Of a stretch of DNA of 64,000 nt, positions 51,719 to 62,317 are shown piece by piece. The stretch lies in NCBI RefSeq assembly GCF_042657065.1, contig NZ_JBHSNF010000004.1:267737-331736 (forward strand), read 5' to 3'. Positions within the stretch are counted from its first letter, which is position 1. Each line of letters begins with the position of its first letter. Source of the DNA: Rhodanobacter ginsengisoli (lineage in GTDB: Bacteria > Pseudomonadota > Gammaproteobacteria > Xanthomonadales > Rhodanobacteraceae). The notes beneath the pieces were generated by a model. That model was not told where the DNA came from and did not search any database. It saw only the letters and a program-made list of their open reading frames with translations. Position numbers and translations under genes: made by a program.

Positions 51719-52693
51719 ATGGATCGAGCCCAGCTGCCGCGACCCAACACCTTCGCCGGACTCAGCCTGATCCTCGACCGGATCGCCGAACGGCGCGATG
51801 AATCCGGCTGGATCGCCGAACAGGGCCGCTCGACCGCGGCGCGCTACCTGTTGCTGGACGCCGCCGGCGAAGCGTTCCTGCGCCGCGACGACGAGCTGCT
51901 GCGCTGGCTCGGCAACGACGAACGCGAACGCTGGCTGGGGGACCTGCCCGCCACCCTGCTCGGCATCGCCGATCAACGGCCGTACTTCCTGCTGGTGCTG
52001 GACGACGCCGACGACCTCGCCGCGCTGGAAAGCGCACTCGACGCGCGCCGGGTGAGCCTGCGCAGCGCCGGCCTGCAGCTGCCGGCGGACGAGGCCGGCC
52101 TGTTCGCCTACGCCAAGGGCCTGTCGCACTGGCAGCGCGAGACGCGCCACTGTGCCCGCTGCGGCACGCCGTTGCGGCTGGTCGCCGCCGGGCATCGCGC
52201 GCAATGCCCCAACCCGGACTGCGCGCGGCTGCATTTCCCGCGCACCGATGCGGCCGTGATCATGCTGGTCGAGCACGAGGGCGCCTGCCTGCTGGGGCGC
52301 CAGGCCAGCTGGCCACCCGGGCGCTACTCGACCCTGGCCGGTTTCGTCGAACCGGGCGAGTCGCTGGAAGACGCCGTGCGCCGCGAGGTGGCCGAGGAGT
52401 CCGGCGTGATCGTCGACGAGGTCCGCTACCACTCCTCGCAACCGTGGCCGATGCCCGCCTCGCTGATGGTCGGTTTCTTCGCCACGGCGTTATCGCGCCG
52501 CATCGATCGGCGCGACCACGAGCTGGAGGATGCGCGCTGGTTCACCCCGCAGCAGATTGTCGACGGCCTCGCCGACGGCAGCTTCCTGCCGTCCCCGGCG
52601 CTGTCGGTGTCGTACCAGTTGCTGGCGCACTGGCTGCAACAGCGCGCCGGGCTGGAACTGGACCGCCTGGTCGCGAGCGTCGAGGCGCGTTGA
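51719..52693 (+). CDS. nudC: NAD(H) pyrophosphatase / RNA decapping enzyme NudC
   Basis: The protein is 324 residues. It has an N-terminal NudC-like domain, a four-cysteine zinc ribbon (CARCGTP and CPNPDC near 145-170) and the Nudix box GFVEPGES with REVAEESGV near 205-225. The NudC signature SQPWPMPAS follows. It hydrolyses NAD(H) and removes NAD caps from RNA. A better-supported ATG at 51719, right after erpA, is used instead of an upstream frame that overlaps erpA. Confidence 0.93.
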   Translation: MDRAQLPRPNTFAGLSLILDRIAERRDESGWIAEQGRSTAARYLLLDAAGEAFLRRDDELLRWLGNDERERWLGDLPATLLGIADQRPYFLLVLDDADDLAALESALDARRVSLRSAGLQLPADEAGLFAYAKGLSHWQRETRHCARCGTPLRLVAAGHRAQCPNPDCARLHFPRTDAAVIMLVEHEGACLLGRQASWPPGRYSTLAGFVEPGESLEDAVRREVAEESGVIVDEVRYHSSQPWPMPASLMVGFFATALSRRIDRRDHELEDARWFTPQQIVDGLADGSFLPSPALSVSYQLLAHWLQQRAGLELDRLVASVEAR

Positions 52694-52762
52694 TCCGCGC
52701 CCGGCGCGGGGCGAACTTCATCGGGTTGTTCCGGTCACAGCTGCTCGAAGCAGGGGAGCCCG

Positions 52763-53458
52763 ATGACGCAGGAACGCATGGCACGGCACAGCGGCACAGT
52801 CCGGACTGCGGCATGGCGCGACGCGCTGTACCGCGGCGCGATCCTCGGACTGGTAGCCGGCTGCCATCTGGCGGCGCTGGTGTTGCTGCTGAGCCACTGG
52901 CCGCAGGGCCGGGCCACTCCTCGGGTTCGCGAGCGCGATGACCCCGACGCCACGCGACTTCGCCTGATCCTGCTGCCGTCGGCACCCGTCGCTCGCACCG
53001 CGGCCGCGCCGCCGCTTCAACCGCGCCACCTGCCCTTGCCGGCCCGGCGATCGGCGCGAGTACTGCCACACGCTCCGCCGCTCGCGGCAACCAGCGGCGT
53101 GTCACCGCTACAGCAGGTGCAGCCGACGGTACCGGATTACCGGCCGGGCGATTTCCAGGCACGCCTGCGCGACGCGCGACGCCCGTCCCTGCCGCGATTG
53201 CCCGGCTCGGACCTGCCCAGGGTCGCGGGCCTGCGGCTTCGCCCGGTCTCCAGCACGCAGACGTTCGTGCAGCGGCTGACCGCATCGACACGCTGTTCCG
53301 CCGAATATTTCAAGATGCATGCAAGCGCAAACCAGTTCGTCACCGCCCAGTTGATGGACCGCGCTCTCGAGGCCGACGGCTGCGGCCCGCACACCGACAC
53401 CAGCGCGGCCAGCGAATCCATCGACGCGATCACGCGCCGGATCACCGGCGATCCCTGA
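52763..53458 (+). CDS. TonB-like single-pass protein of unknown function
   Basis: The protein is 231 residues. One membrane helix (about 25-46, GAILGLVAGCHLAALVLLL) is followed by a Pro/Arg-rich stretch (about 60-115) and a C-terminal part with two cysteines (about 179 and 207). The layout recalls TonB or GspC-like energisers, but no TonB C-terminal fold motif such as the YP pattern is visible. It lies 69 bp after nudC. The function is unknown. High Arg and Pro content raises some doubt, but the helix and the open frame support coding. Confidence 0.65.
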   Translation: MTQERMARHSGTVRTAAWRDALYRGAILGLVAGCHLAALVLLLSHWPQGRATPRVRERDDPDATRLRLILLPSAPVARTAAAPPLQPRHLPLPARRSARVLPHAPPLAATSGVSPLQQVQPTVPDYRPGDFQARLRDARRPSLPRLPGSDLPRVAGLRLRPVSSTQTFVQRLTASTRCSAEYFKMHASANQFVTAQLMDRALEADGCGPHTDTSAASESIDAITRRITGDP

Positions 53459-53544
53459 CGACTTCACCGGATCGGGCCGATCCAGGCCTGCGATGCGGCT
53501 GGCCACTCGCATACAATGTAGCCACTGTCCGCGAGTCCGATTCC

Positions 53545-54414
53545 ATGGCCATCCGTCTGCTTGTCGCCCTCATCGCCCTCGGCTTGTTGCATGTCGCCCC
53601 GCAGCTGGCGCGCTGGCGCGGCGATGGCCTGTTCCGGCGCTGGGTCGCCCAGCTGGCGGATACCAGCGGTGCCGGGCGGGTGCTGCTCGCGCTGTTGTTG
53701 CCGGTGGCCGCCTGCCTGTTGCTGTCGTGGCTGTTCGCCCGCACGCCGGCGGGTGCGCTGCTGCAGCTGCTGTTCGCGCTCGTCGTGCTGCTGTACTGCT
53801 TCGGCCCGCGCGAATTCGAGAGCGACCTGGAAGCCATCCTGCACGCTCCCGACGACCCCCGGCGCGAAGTGGCGGCGCAGGCGCTGGCCGACGATGGCCG
53901 CACGATCGCGTGGAATGCCCCCGAACTGGGCGTGGCCATCGCCTACGCCGCCCTGCGCCGGCGCTTTGCCGTGCTGCTGTGGTTTTTCCTGCTCGGTCCC
54001 GCCGGTGCGCTGCTTTACCGGCTGGGGCAGACGCTGGGCCGCGACGACGCGCTGCTGCTCGACGGCGGCAGCCGCACGGTGGCGCGCTACGTGGCCAATG
54101 CGCTGGACTGGCTGCCCGCGCAGCTGCTGACCTTCACCCTGGCCGTGGTCGGCCATTGGGAGGCGGTGATCTCGGCGTGGCGACGCTGGCACAGCCAGGC
54201 CGCGCCCACCAGCTGGTACGGCAGCGGCCCGGGTTTTCTGGGCGCCGCGGCGCAGGCCGACGTGCTGATCGACATCGAGGCCGGCGACGGCTATGCCGAG
54301 GAATACAGCGACCCGCTGGCCGAGTTGCTGCGCCTGCGCAGCGCGCTGCTGCGCGCCTTGCTGGCGTGGCTGAGCCTGGTGGCCCTGATCGTGATCGGCG
54401 GCTGGGTGAGCTGA
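53545..54414 (+). CDS. ampE: AmpE-like membrane protein
   Basis: The protein is 289 residues with four to five membrane helices (about 1-20, 45-85, 140-165, 185-205 and the C-terminus). The segments YCFGPREFESDLE and AVLLWFFLLGPAGALLYRL, with RYVANALDWLPAQLL, are characteristic of AmpE/CobD-related proteins. AmpE is an inner-membrane protein connected to beta-lactamase induction and envelope sensing. The usual partner ampD is not in this window. Family placement is good; the physiological role here is uncertain. Confidence 0.85.
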   Translation: MAIRLLVALIALGLLHVAPQLARWRGDGLFRRWVAQLADTSGAGRVLLALLLPVAACLLLSWLFARTPAGALLQLLFALVVLLYCFGPREFESDLEAILHAPDDPRREVAAQALADDGRTIAWNAPELGVAIAYAALRRRFAVLLWFFLLGPAGALLYRLGQTLGRDDALLLDGGSRTVARYVANALDWLPAQLLTFTLAVVGHWEAVISAWRRWHSQAAPTSWYGSGPGFLGAAAQADVLIDIEAGDGYAEEYSDPLAELLRLRSALLRALLAWLSLVALIVIGGWVS

Positions 54415-54447
54415 CGGCCGATCCGCGCGGCATCGCCGCGCGGTGGC

Positions 54448-56322
54448 TCAGGCCCGGTCGCCGCGCAGTTCGCGCACCCGCGCCTCCAGCATTTCCATCG
54501 AGACCTGTCCGGGCGGCACCGGCGCATCCACCACCAATTCCACCCGCGCCCGAAAGCGGCGCGGCAGGCGCCCGCGCCCGAGCATTGAATCGCGCCGGCT
54601 CCAGACGCTGCCCCACAGCCCGCACAGCGCCATCGGCAGCACCGGCACCGGCCGCCGTGCCAGGATCTTTTCCACGCCGGCCCGGAACGGCGCAATCTCG
54701 CCGTCGCCGGTCAAGCCGCCCTCGGGGAAGATGCACACCACCTCGCCGGCCGCCAGCGCGGCGTCGATCGCATCGTAGGCCTGCTGCAGTACCTCGGGAT
54801 CTTCCTTGTAGCCCGCGATCGGGATCGCCTTGGCGGTGCGGAACACGAAGCTCAGCAGCGGCGTGTTGAAGATCCGGTAATACATCACGAAGCGCGCCGG
54901 CCGGCGCAGGTTCGCCATCAGCAGCAGCGGATCCATGAAGCTGACGTGGTTGCACACCAGCAGCACCGGCCCTTCCTCGGGCAGGTGCGGCATGCCATCG
55001 ACACGCACGCGGTACAGCGTGTTGACCAGCACCCAGGTGATGAAGCGCATCAGGAACTCGGGCACCAGGGTGAAGATGTACGCCGCCACCAGCACGTTGA
55101 GCAGCGCGTCGACCAGGAAGATCCGCGCCGCGCTCATGCCCAGCCGGCCCAGCAGCAGACCGAACATCGAGGCCAGCACGATCAGCAGCGCATTGAGGAT
55201 GTTGTTGCCGGCGATCACCCGCGACAGGTGCGAGGCAGGCGTGCGCGACTGCACGAACGCGAACAGCGGCACCACGTAGAAACCGGCGAACACGCCGATC
55301 GCGGTGAGATCGAACACGATCCGCCAGCTGCCGGCGGCGTGCAGGAACGCCCACCAGTCCAGCCCCATGTGCCCGGCCGCGCCGGGCCGGGCCAGGAACA
55401 GGTCGATGCCGAACGCGGTGAGGCCGAACGCGCCCAGCGGCACCAGCCCGATCTCCACCCGCTTGCCCGACATGCGCTCGCACATCAGCGAGCCGATGCC
55501 GGTGCCCAGCGAGAACAGGGTCAGCACCAGCGTGTTGACCGAGCCGTCGCCGCCCAGGTTCAGCTTGGTGTAGATCGGCAGCTGCGCCACCAGGACCGTG
55601 CCGAAGAACCAGAACCAGGAGATGCCGAGCACCGCGTTGAACACCGCGCGGTCGCTGCGGGTGATGCCGAGCACGCGCACCGTCTCGCTGAACGGATTCC
55701 AGTTGAACTCGAGATCCGGAGCGGTGGCCGGCGCCGGCGGAATCTTTCGACTGCAGGCATAGCCGGCCATGGCGATGCCGATGGTCGCCGCCGCCGCCGC
55801 GTACGGCCCGATCCCGGCCAGCAGCATCAGCGAGTTGCCCAGCACCATGCCGATCAGGATCGCCAGCTGGGTGCCCATCTCGACCATGCCGTTGCCGCCG
55901 ACCAGCTCCTCGGGCTTCAGCGCCTGCGGCAGGATCGCGTACTTGATCGGCCCGAACACGGTCGAATGCATGCCCATCATGAACAGCACGCCCAGCAGCA
56001 GCACCAGGTTGTGGGTGTGGAAACCCCATGCGGCCAGCAACATCGCGGCGATCTCGAACAACTTCACGTAGCGGATGATCCGGGTCTTCTCGAATTTTTC
56101 CGCCAGTTGCCCCGCGGTCGCCGAAAACAGGAAGTAGGGCAGGATGAACAGCGCGGGCGCCAGGTTGGTGTACAGCGAGATCTCGCGATCCGGCAATCCC
56201 ATCTGGAATGCCGCCAGCATCACCATCGCATTGCGGAATGCACTGTCGTTGAATGCCCCCAGCGCCTGGGTCCAGAAGAACGGCGCAAAGCGCCGTTTGC
56301 CAAGCAATCCGAATTGGCTCAT
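54448..56322 (-). CDS. Fused MFS lysophospholipid transporter and PlsC-type acyltransferase
   Basis: The protein is 624 residues. The N-terminal part (about 1-410) is an LplT-like MFS domain with twelve helices (FWTQALGAFNDSAFRN). The C-terminal part (about 420-624) is a 1-acyl-glycerol-3-phosphate acyltransferase with the NHVSFMD (HX4D) motif, FPEGG and PVLPMAL. The architecture resembles Aas/LplT fusions that flip and re-acylate lysophospholipids. A further AMP-ligase domain of full Aas is absent. The ATG at 56322 has AGGAC upstream. It reads opposite to the HTH regulator at 56652. Confidence 0.9.
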   Translation of the reverse strand: MSQFGLLGKRRFAPFFWTQALGAFNDSAFRNAMVMLAAFQMGLPDREISLYTNLAPALFILPYFLFSATAGQLAEKFEKTRIIRYVKLFEIAAMLLAAWGFHTHNLVLLLGVLFMMGMHSTVFGPIKYAILPQALKPEELVGGNGMVEMGTQLAILIGMVLGNSLMLLAGIGPYAAAAATIGIAMAGYACSRKIPPAPATAPDLEFNWNPFSETVRVLGITRSDRAVFNAVLGISWFWFFGTVLVAQLPIYTKLNLGGDGSVNTLVLTLFSLGTGIGSLMCERMSGKRVEIGLVPLGAFGLTAFGIDLFLARPGAAGHMGLDWWAFLHAAGSWRIVFDLTAIGVFAGFYVVPLFAFVQSRTPASHLSRVIAGNNILNALLIVLASMFGLLLGRLGMSAARIFLVDALLNVLVAAYIFTLVPEFLMRFITWVLVNTLYRVRVDGMPHLPEEGPVLLVCNHVSFMDPLLLMANLRRPARFVMYYRIFNTPLLSFVFRTAKAIPIAGYKEDPEVLQQAYDAIDAALAAGEVVCIFPEGGLTGDGEIAPFRAGVEKILARRPVPVLPMALCGLWGSVWSRRDSMLGRGRLPRRFRARVELVVDAPVPPGQVSMEMLEARVRELRGDRA

Positions 56323-56651
56323 GCGATGTCCTGTGGGGAAAGTACGCCTCGAACAGACGGCGGCGCCCTGCGCCGGACTGACGTTAGCAGTTGCGGGCCG
56401 TCCGGCAAAAGCCCGGAAAGGCGGGTGAAACTCTGGTTCTGCCACTCTCTGGGGGAATCGTTGTCAACCGCGTCTCCGACGCGACGTTGAAGCGCGCGGA
56501 AAACCCCCACTTCCACCAGCGAGTGAAACGACCCCAACGAACCGGCGCAATATACCGATGCAGCAGCTGCTTCGCATTTTTTTGCCATCCGCTGGCGCAG
56601 TATTTTGCATAATTTGACGCAGCCCCTCTCTATCTTGTCGCGGCCACCCCC
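56323..56651. other. Divergent intergenic region
   Basis: No gene is seen in these 329 bp between the transporter-acyltransferase and the HTH regulator. A perfect minus-strand TTGACA lies at 56462-56467, but the -10 at the expected spacing is poor. On the plus strand an AT-rich run at 56576-56616 (with TTGCCA and CATAAT) probably contains the regulator promoter, but the exact hexamers are uncertain. Confidence 0.5.
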
Positions 56652-57230
56652 ATGAGCATGCAACAGTCCACCCCCTCCACCACTGTCGGCGGAAGCTTCT
56701 CCGATCGCATCAGGTTGCTGATCCAGCGCGTGGGCAGCGCCACCGAAATCGCCCGCATGTGCGGTTTCTCCGAAGGCGTGGTGCGCAGCTGGCGCGACGG
56801 CAACACCGACCCCTCGCGCGCCCGCTGCGTCACCCTGGCGCGGACCCTCGGGATTTCACTGGTCTGGCTGGTGGCCGGCGAAGGCTCGATCCAGCTCGAC
56901 CCCTCCGTGAATCTGCAGGACGACCAGTACAGCAGCGAGATCGTGTCGACGCAGCGACCCCGGGCCCGGCAGCAGGGTTCGGTGACGTCCATGCCGCTGC
57001 ATGCCCAGGCCAGGAGCCTGGACGCCCAGCGGCTGAACCGGGCGATGCAGATCCTGCAGTCGGAACTGGATCTGGCCGACAGCCGCCTGACCCTGGCGGA
57101 CAGTACGGACCTGTTGACCGAGCTGTATGAAATCCTCGGCCCCGGCGGCATCAATGTGGATACCGGCGCGATGATGGCGTTCAATCGCCGTCTGGGCGAA
57201 CGGATCCGCCGGGATCGCGCCACCGCCTGA
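56652..57230 (+). CDS. HTH-type (Xre/CI-like) transcriptional regulator
   Basis: The protein is 192 residues. An N-terminal helix-turn-helix (about 16-75) reads FSDRIRLLIQRVGSATEIARMCGFSE, then VVRSWRDGNTDPSRARCV, as in phage CI-like or Xre domains. It ends with SLVWLVAGEGSI. The C-terminal half is helical with no sensor domain I recognise. It lies convergent to glyS with a bidirectional terminator between. Targets are unknown. Confidence 0.8.
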   Translation: MSMQQSTPSTTVGGSFSDRIRLLIQRVGSATEIARMCGFSEGVVRSWRDGNTDPSRARCVTLARTLGISLVWLVAGEGSIQLDPSVNLQDDQYSSEIVSTQRPRARQQGSVTSMPLHAQARSLDAQRLNRAMQILQSELDLADSRLTLADSTDLLTELYEILGPGGINVDTGAMMAFNRRLGERIRRDRATA

Positions 57231-57246
57231 ATCGGGCGCGACGCAT

Positions 57247-57284
57247 GAAAAAAAGCGGCAGCCCTTCGGCTGCCGCTTTTTTTT
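57247..57284. terminator. Bidirectional terminator between HTH regulator and glyS
   Basis: The stem GCGGCAGCC, loop CTTC, GGCTGCCGC is flanked by seven As on the left and eight Ts on the right, so it can end both the rightward regulator and the leftward glyQS transcript. Confidence 0.92.
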
Positions 57285-57299
57285 ACAGGCCGCCGAGGC

Positions 57300-59443
57300 T
57301 CAGAGCACGGCGATATCGGCGATCGCGCTGAACTGCGACTTCAGCTGCCCGAGCAGGGCCAGTCGATTCGCGCGAACGGTCGGATCGTCGGCGTTTACCA
57401 GCACGCTGTCGAAGAAGCTGTCCACCGGCGCCTGCAACTGCGACAACCGGGCCAGCACGCTGGTGTAGTCGCCGGCCGCCAGCCCCTCGGCGGTGTCGCG
57501 CTTGGCCGCGGCAAGCGCATCGGCCAGTTCGCGCTCGGCCTCCGACTCGAAATGCGCCGGATCGACCGCATGGCCGATCGCGGGTGCGCCGGCTTCTTCG
57601 GCCTGCTTGCGCAGGATGTTCGCGACGCGCTTGTTGGCCGCCGCCAGGCTGGCCGCTTCCGGACGACGACCGAATTCGGCCACCGCGCGCAAGCGCCGAT
57701 CGAAGTCGGCCAGGCTGCCGGGCTCCACCGCCAGCACGGACTCGAACTGCGCGTTGTCGAAACCCTTTTCGGCGTAGTAGCCGCGCAGCCGATCGAGGAT
57801 GAAGTCGTACAGTTCGTCGACCAGGATCGCCCGCCGCTGGCCCGCGTTGAGCGTGGGCGGCTTGCCGTCCTTGCCGGGCTTCAGGCCCGACAGCAACGCC
57901 GCGTCGGGCAGCAGTTCCAGTGCCTCGACCAGGCTGCCGCGCAAGTCCAGCTCCATGCCGGCCTCGATCAGGGTCCGCCCCAGGCCCAGCGCGGCACGCC
58001 GCAGGGCGAACGGATCCTTGTTGCCGCCGGGCTTCATGCCCACCGCGAAGATGCCGGCCAGGGTATCCAGCCGCTCCGCCACGGCCAGCACCTGGCCGAG
58101 CTTGCCAGCGGCGATCGCATCGCCACCGAAACGCGGCTGGTAATAGCTGTCCAGGGCCTCGGCCACCTCGGCCGACTCGCCATCATGGCGGGCGTAGTAA
58201 CGCCCCATCACGCCCTGCAGCTCCGGAAATTCGCCGACCATGCGGGTCAGCAGATCGCATTTGGCGAGCGCGGCGGCACGCGTCGCGAGGGCGGCGTCGA
58301 CGCCGACCCGGTTGGCGATGATCCGGGCCAGCTCGGCGACCCGTACGCTCTTGTCCCACTGGCTGCCGAGCGCCTGCTGGTAGGTGACGCCCTTGAGCTG
58401 TTCCTGATAGCTGGCCAGCGGGGTCTTCAGATCCTCTTCCCAGAAGAACTTGGCATCGGCGAAGCGCGGACGAATGACCCGCTCGTAGCCCTTGCGGATC
58501 TCCGCCGGATCCTTGCTCTGGATATTCGCGATGCCGATGAAGTGCTCGGTCAGCCCGCCGTCGGCATCGAATACCGGCACGAACTTCTGGTTCGCCACCA
58601 TCGTGGTCACCAGCGCCTCGGGCGGCACGCTGAGGAACTCGCGCTCGAAGGTACAGGCGATCGCGACCGGCCATTCGGTGAGGTTGGCCAGCTCGTCCAG
58701 CAGCGCATCGTCCAGCTGCGGCACGCCACCGGTCTGTTCGGCGGTCTCCGCGACCTGCGCGCGAATGCGCTGACGGCGCTCCTGCGGGTCGGCCAGCACC
58801 TTCGAGGCACGCATCGCGTCGAGCCAGCCATCCGCGTCCGCCAGGTGGACCGGCTGCGGGTGCATGAAGCGATGGCCGCGCGACTTGCGACCGCTCTTCA
58901 GGCCCAGCACCTCGCCGTCGACGATTTCAGCTCCGTGCAGGATCACCAGCCAGTGCACCGGCCGCACGAAGCTGTAGTCATGATCGGCCCAGCGCATCGG
59001 GCGGGGAATCGGCAGTGCCTTCAGCGCCTCGTCGACGATTTCCGGCAACAGCGAGGCGGTCGCCTGACCCGGCTTGACGGCACGCCAGACGAACCACGCA
59101 CCCTTGTCGGTCTCCAGTTTCTGCAACTGCTCGACCGTGACGCCACAGGACTGCGCGAAGCCGAGCAGCGCCTTCGACGGCTGGCCCTCGGCATCCAGTG
59201 CGGCGCTCAGCGCCGGACCGCGGCGTTCGATCTGCTGATCCGGCTGGGTCGCCGCCACGCCCGGCACGAAAACGGCCAGCCGACGCGGCGAGGCATAGGC
59301 CTGGGCCAGATCGAGGTCGGCCGCAATCCCGCGTTTGGCCAGCCCGTCGCAGATGCCGCGCAGGAAGGCCGCGGAAAGCTCATCCAGGGCCTTCGGCGGC
59401 AGCTCCTCGGTGCCCAGCTCGATCAGCAGTGACTTGTCGGCAT

Positions 59444-59447
<4 letters not shown>
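57300..59447 (-). CDS. glyS: Glycine-tRNA ligase beta subunit
   Basis: The protein is 715 residues. The start LLIELGTEELPPKAL is typical of GlyS, as are RPMRWADHDYSFVRPVHW and KDPFALRRAALG with a C-terminal DALR-type anticodon-binding part. With GlyQ it forms the alpha2-beta2 enzyme that charges tRNA-Gly. Its ATG overlaps the glyQ stop by ATGA. Confidence 0.97.
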
Positions 59448-60367
<920 letters not shown>

Positions 60368-60463
60368 GGCTTTCCGTGACCTTGGTTAAAGCGCGTTAGT
60401 ATAGCCACAGCTTGCTTTTCCACTGGGCGCCGGTCGGAATAGCCTTGTTTCGGAGACCCCTGG

Positions 60464-62284
60464 ATGGCCGCATCACCGCAAATCGCATCGCTGCTCGGCC
60501 GACGTGGCCGGCTCGAACTGGACGAGCTGCTGGCGGCGCTGGTGGTCGACGGTTACCTGCTGGGCGAAGACGCCAAGCAGGTGCGCATGGGTGCACGCGC
60601 CGGACGCAGCACGGTGGAATTGCATCCGCTGGTGTTGATCGCCAATGCCAAGCTGGCCAATCAGCGCGAACCCGGTCGCCCGTTGAGTCTGGAGGGGCTG
60701 ACCGAATGGCTGGCCGGCCATGCCGGACTGCCGTACCTGAAGATCGATCCGATGAAGATCAATGTCGCGTCGGTGACCCAGGCGGTAAGCCATGCCTATG
60801 CCAAGCGTCACCGGATCCTGCCGATCGCCGCCACCATCGGCGAAGTCACGTTTGCCACCAGCGAACCGTTCGATGCGGACTGGGCGCCGGATCTGGCGCA
60901 GATGCTGCGCCGGGACATCAAGCGCGTCGTCGCCAGCCCGGTCGACATCAACCGTTACCTGCAGGAATTCTACGGCGTCCAGCGCTCGATCCAGATGGCG
61001 CAGGATGCCAAGACCGGCAATGACAGCTCCGCCGCGATCCTCAACTTCGAGCAACTGGTCGAACTGGGCAAGAGCGGCGAAGTCGGCGCCGACGACCGCC
61101 ACGTGGTGCATATCGTCGACTGGCTGCTGCAATACGCGTTCGAGCAGCGCGCGTCGGATATTCACCTGGAGCCGCGCCGCGAAACCGGCTACATCCGTTT
61201 CCGCATCGACGGCATCATGCAGAAGGTGTTCGAGCTGCCGGCCCCGGTGATGACCGCGGTGACTGCCCGCATCAAGATCCTGGCCCGCATGGACGTGGCC
61301 GAGAAGCGCCGGCCGCAGGACGGTCGCATCAAGACCCGCTCGGTATCCGGTCGCGAGGTGGAGCTGCGCATCTCGAACATGCCCACCGCGTTCGGCGAGA
61401 AGGTGGTGATGCGCATCTTCGATCCGGATCTGGTGGTCAAGGACTTCGCCCAGCTCGGTTTCTCGCCCGGCGAGAGCGCCAACTGGCGCAGCATGGTCGA
61501 GCGTCCGCACGGCATCGTGCTGGTCACCGGCCCGACCGGCTCGGGCAAGACCACCACGCTGTATTCCACGCTGAAGCACCTGGCCACGCCCGAGCTCAAC
61601 GTGTGCACGGTGGAAGACCCGATCGAGATGGTCTCGCCCGAATTCAACCAGATGCAGGTGCACGCCGCGATCGACCTGGATTTTGCCGCCGGCGTGCGCA
61701 CGCTGTTGCGGCAGGACCCGGACATCATCATGGTCGGCGAGATCCGTGACCTGGAAACCGCGCAGATGGCGGTGCAGGCCTCGCTCACCGGCCACCTGGT
61801 GCTGTCGACCCTGCATACCAACGACGCCCCCAGCGCGGTCACCCGCCTGCTCGATCTGGGCGTGCCGCACTACCTGATCCAGTCGACCCTGACCGGCGTG
61901 GTGGCGCAGCGCCTGGTGCGTACCTTGTGCCCGCACTGCAAACGCGCGACGACGCAGGACCCACAGGCCTGGAACGTGCTGACCCACGGCTGGACGATTC
62001 CGGTGCCCGAGCAGGTGTTCCAGCCGGTCGGCTGCCTGGAATGCCGCAATACCGGATTCATGGGCCGCACCGGCATCTACGAGATGATGAAGCTGTCACC
62101 CCGCTTGCGCGGGCTGATCTCGGCCCAGCTCGATCTGAGCGGCTTTGGCCAGGCGGCGCTCGCCGAGGGCATGCGGCCCTTGCGCATCTCGGCCGCCGAC
62201 CAGGTGGCTGCAGGGCTGACCACGGTGCAGGAGATCCTCACCGTGCTGCCGCCGATCGATGCATTCGACGATGCGCAGCCCTAG
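60464..62284 (+). CDS. GspE/PilB-family secretion or pilus ATPase
   Basis: The protein is 606 residues. It has an N-terminal GspE/MshE-like domain, then the RecA-like ATPase with Walker A GPTGSGKTT (near 350), the Asp box VEDPIE, Walker B IIMVGEIRD and the His box LSTLHTNDA. A C-terminal zinc tetracysteine follows (CPHCKR and CLECRNTGF). It would power type II secretion or a type IV-like pilus. No other secretion genes are adjacent, so it is an orphan or serves machinery elsewhere. It diverges from glyQ. Confidence 0.92.
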   Translation: MAASPQIASLLGRRGRLELDELLAALVVDGYLLGEDAKQVRMGARAGRSTVELHPLVLIANAKLANQREPGRPLSLEGLTEWLAGHAGLPYLKIDPMKINVASVTQAVSHAYAKRHRILPIAATIGEVTFATSEPFDADWAPDLAQMLRRDIKRVVASPVDINRYLQEFYGVQRSIQMAQDAKTGNDSSAAILNFEQLVELGKSGEVGADDRHVVHIVDWLLQYAFEQRASDIHLEPRRETGYIRFRIDGIMQKVFELPAPVMTAVTARIKILARMDVAEKRRPQDGRIKTRSVSGREVELRISNMPTAFGEKVVMRIFDPDLVVKDFAQLGFSPGESANWRSMVERPHGIVLVTGPTGSGKTTTLYSTLKHLATPELNVCTVEDPIEMVSPEFNQMQVHAAIDLDFAAGVRTLLRQDPDIIMVGEIRDLETAQMAVQASLTGHLVLSTLHTNDAPSAVTRLLDLGVPHYLIQSTLTGVVAQRLVRTLCPHCKRATTQDPQAWNVLTHGWTIPVPEQVFQPVGCLECRNTGFMGRTGIYEMMKLSPRLRGLISAQLDLSGFGQAALAEGMRPLRISAADQVAAGLTTVQEILTVLPPIDAFDDAQP

Positions 62285-62317
62285 AGACGTTCCAACCAGC
62301 AGCGATCGATGCCCTGA

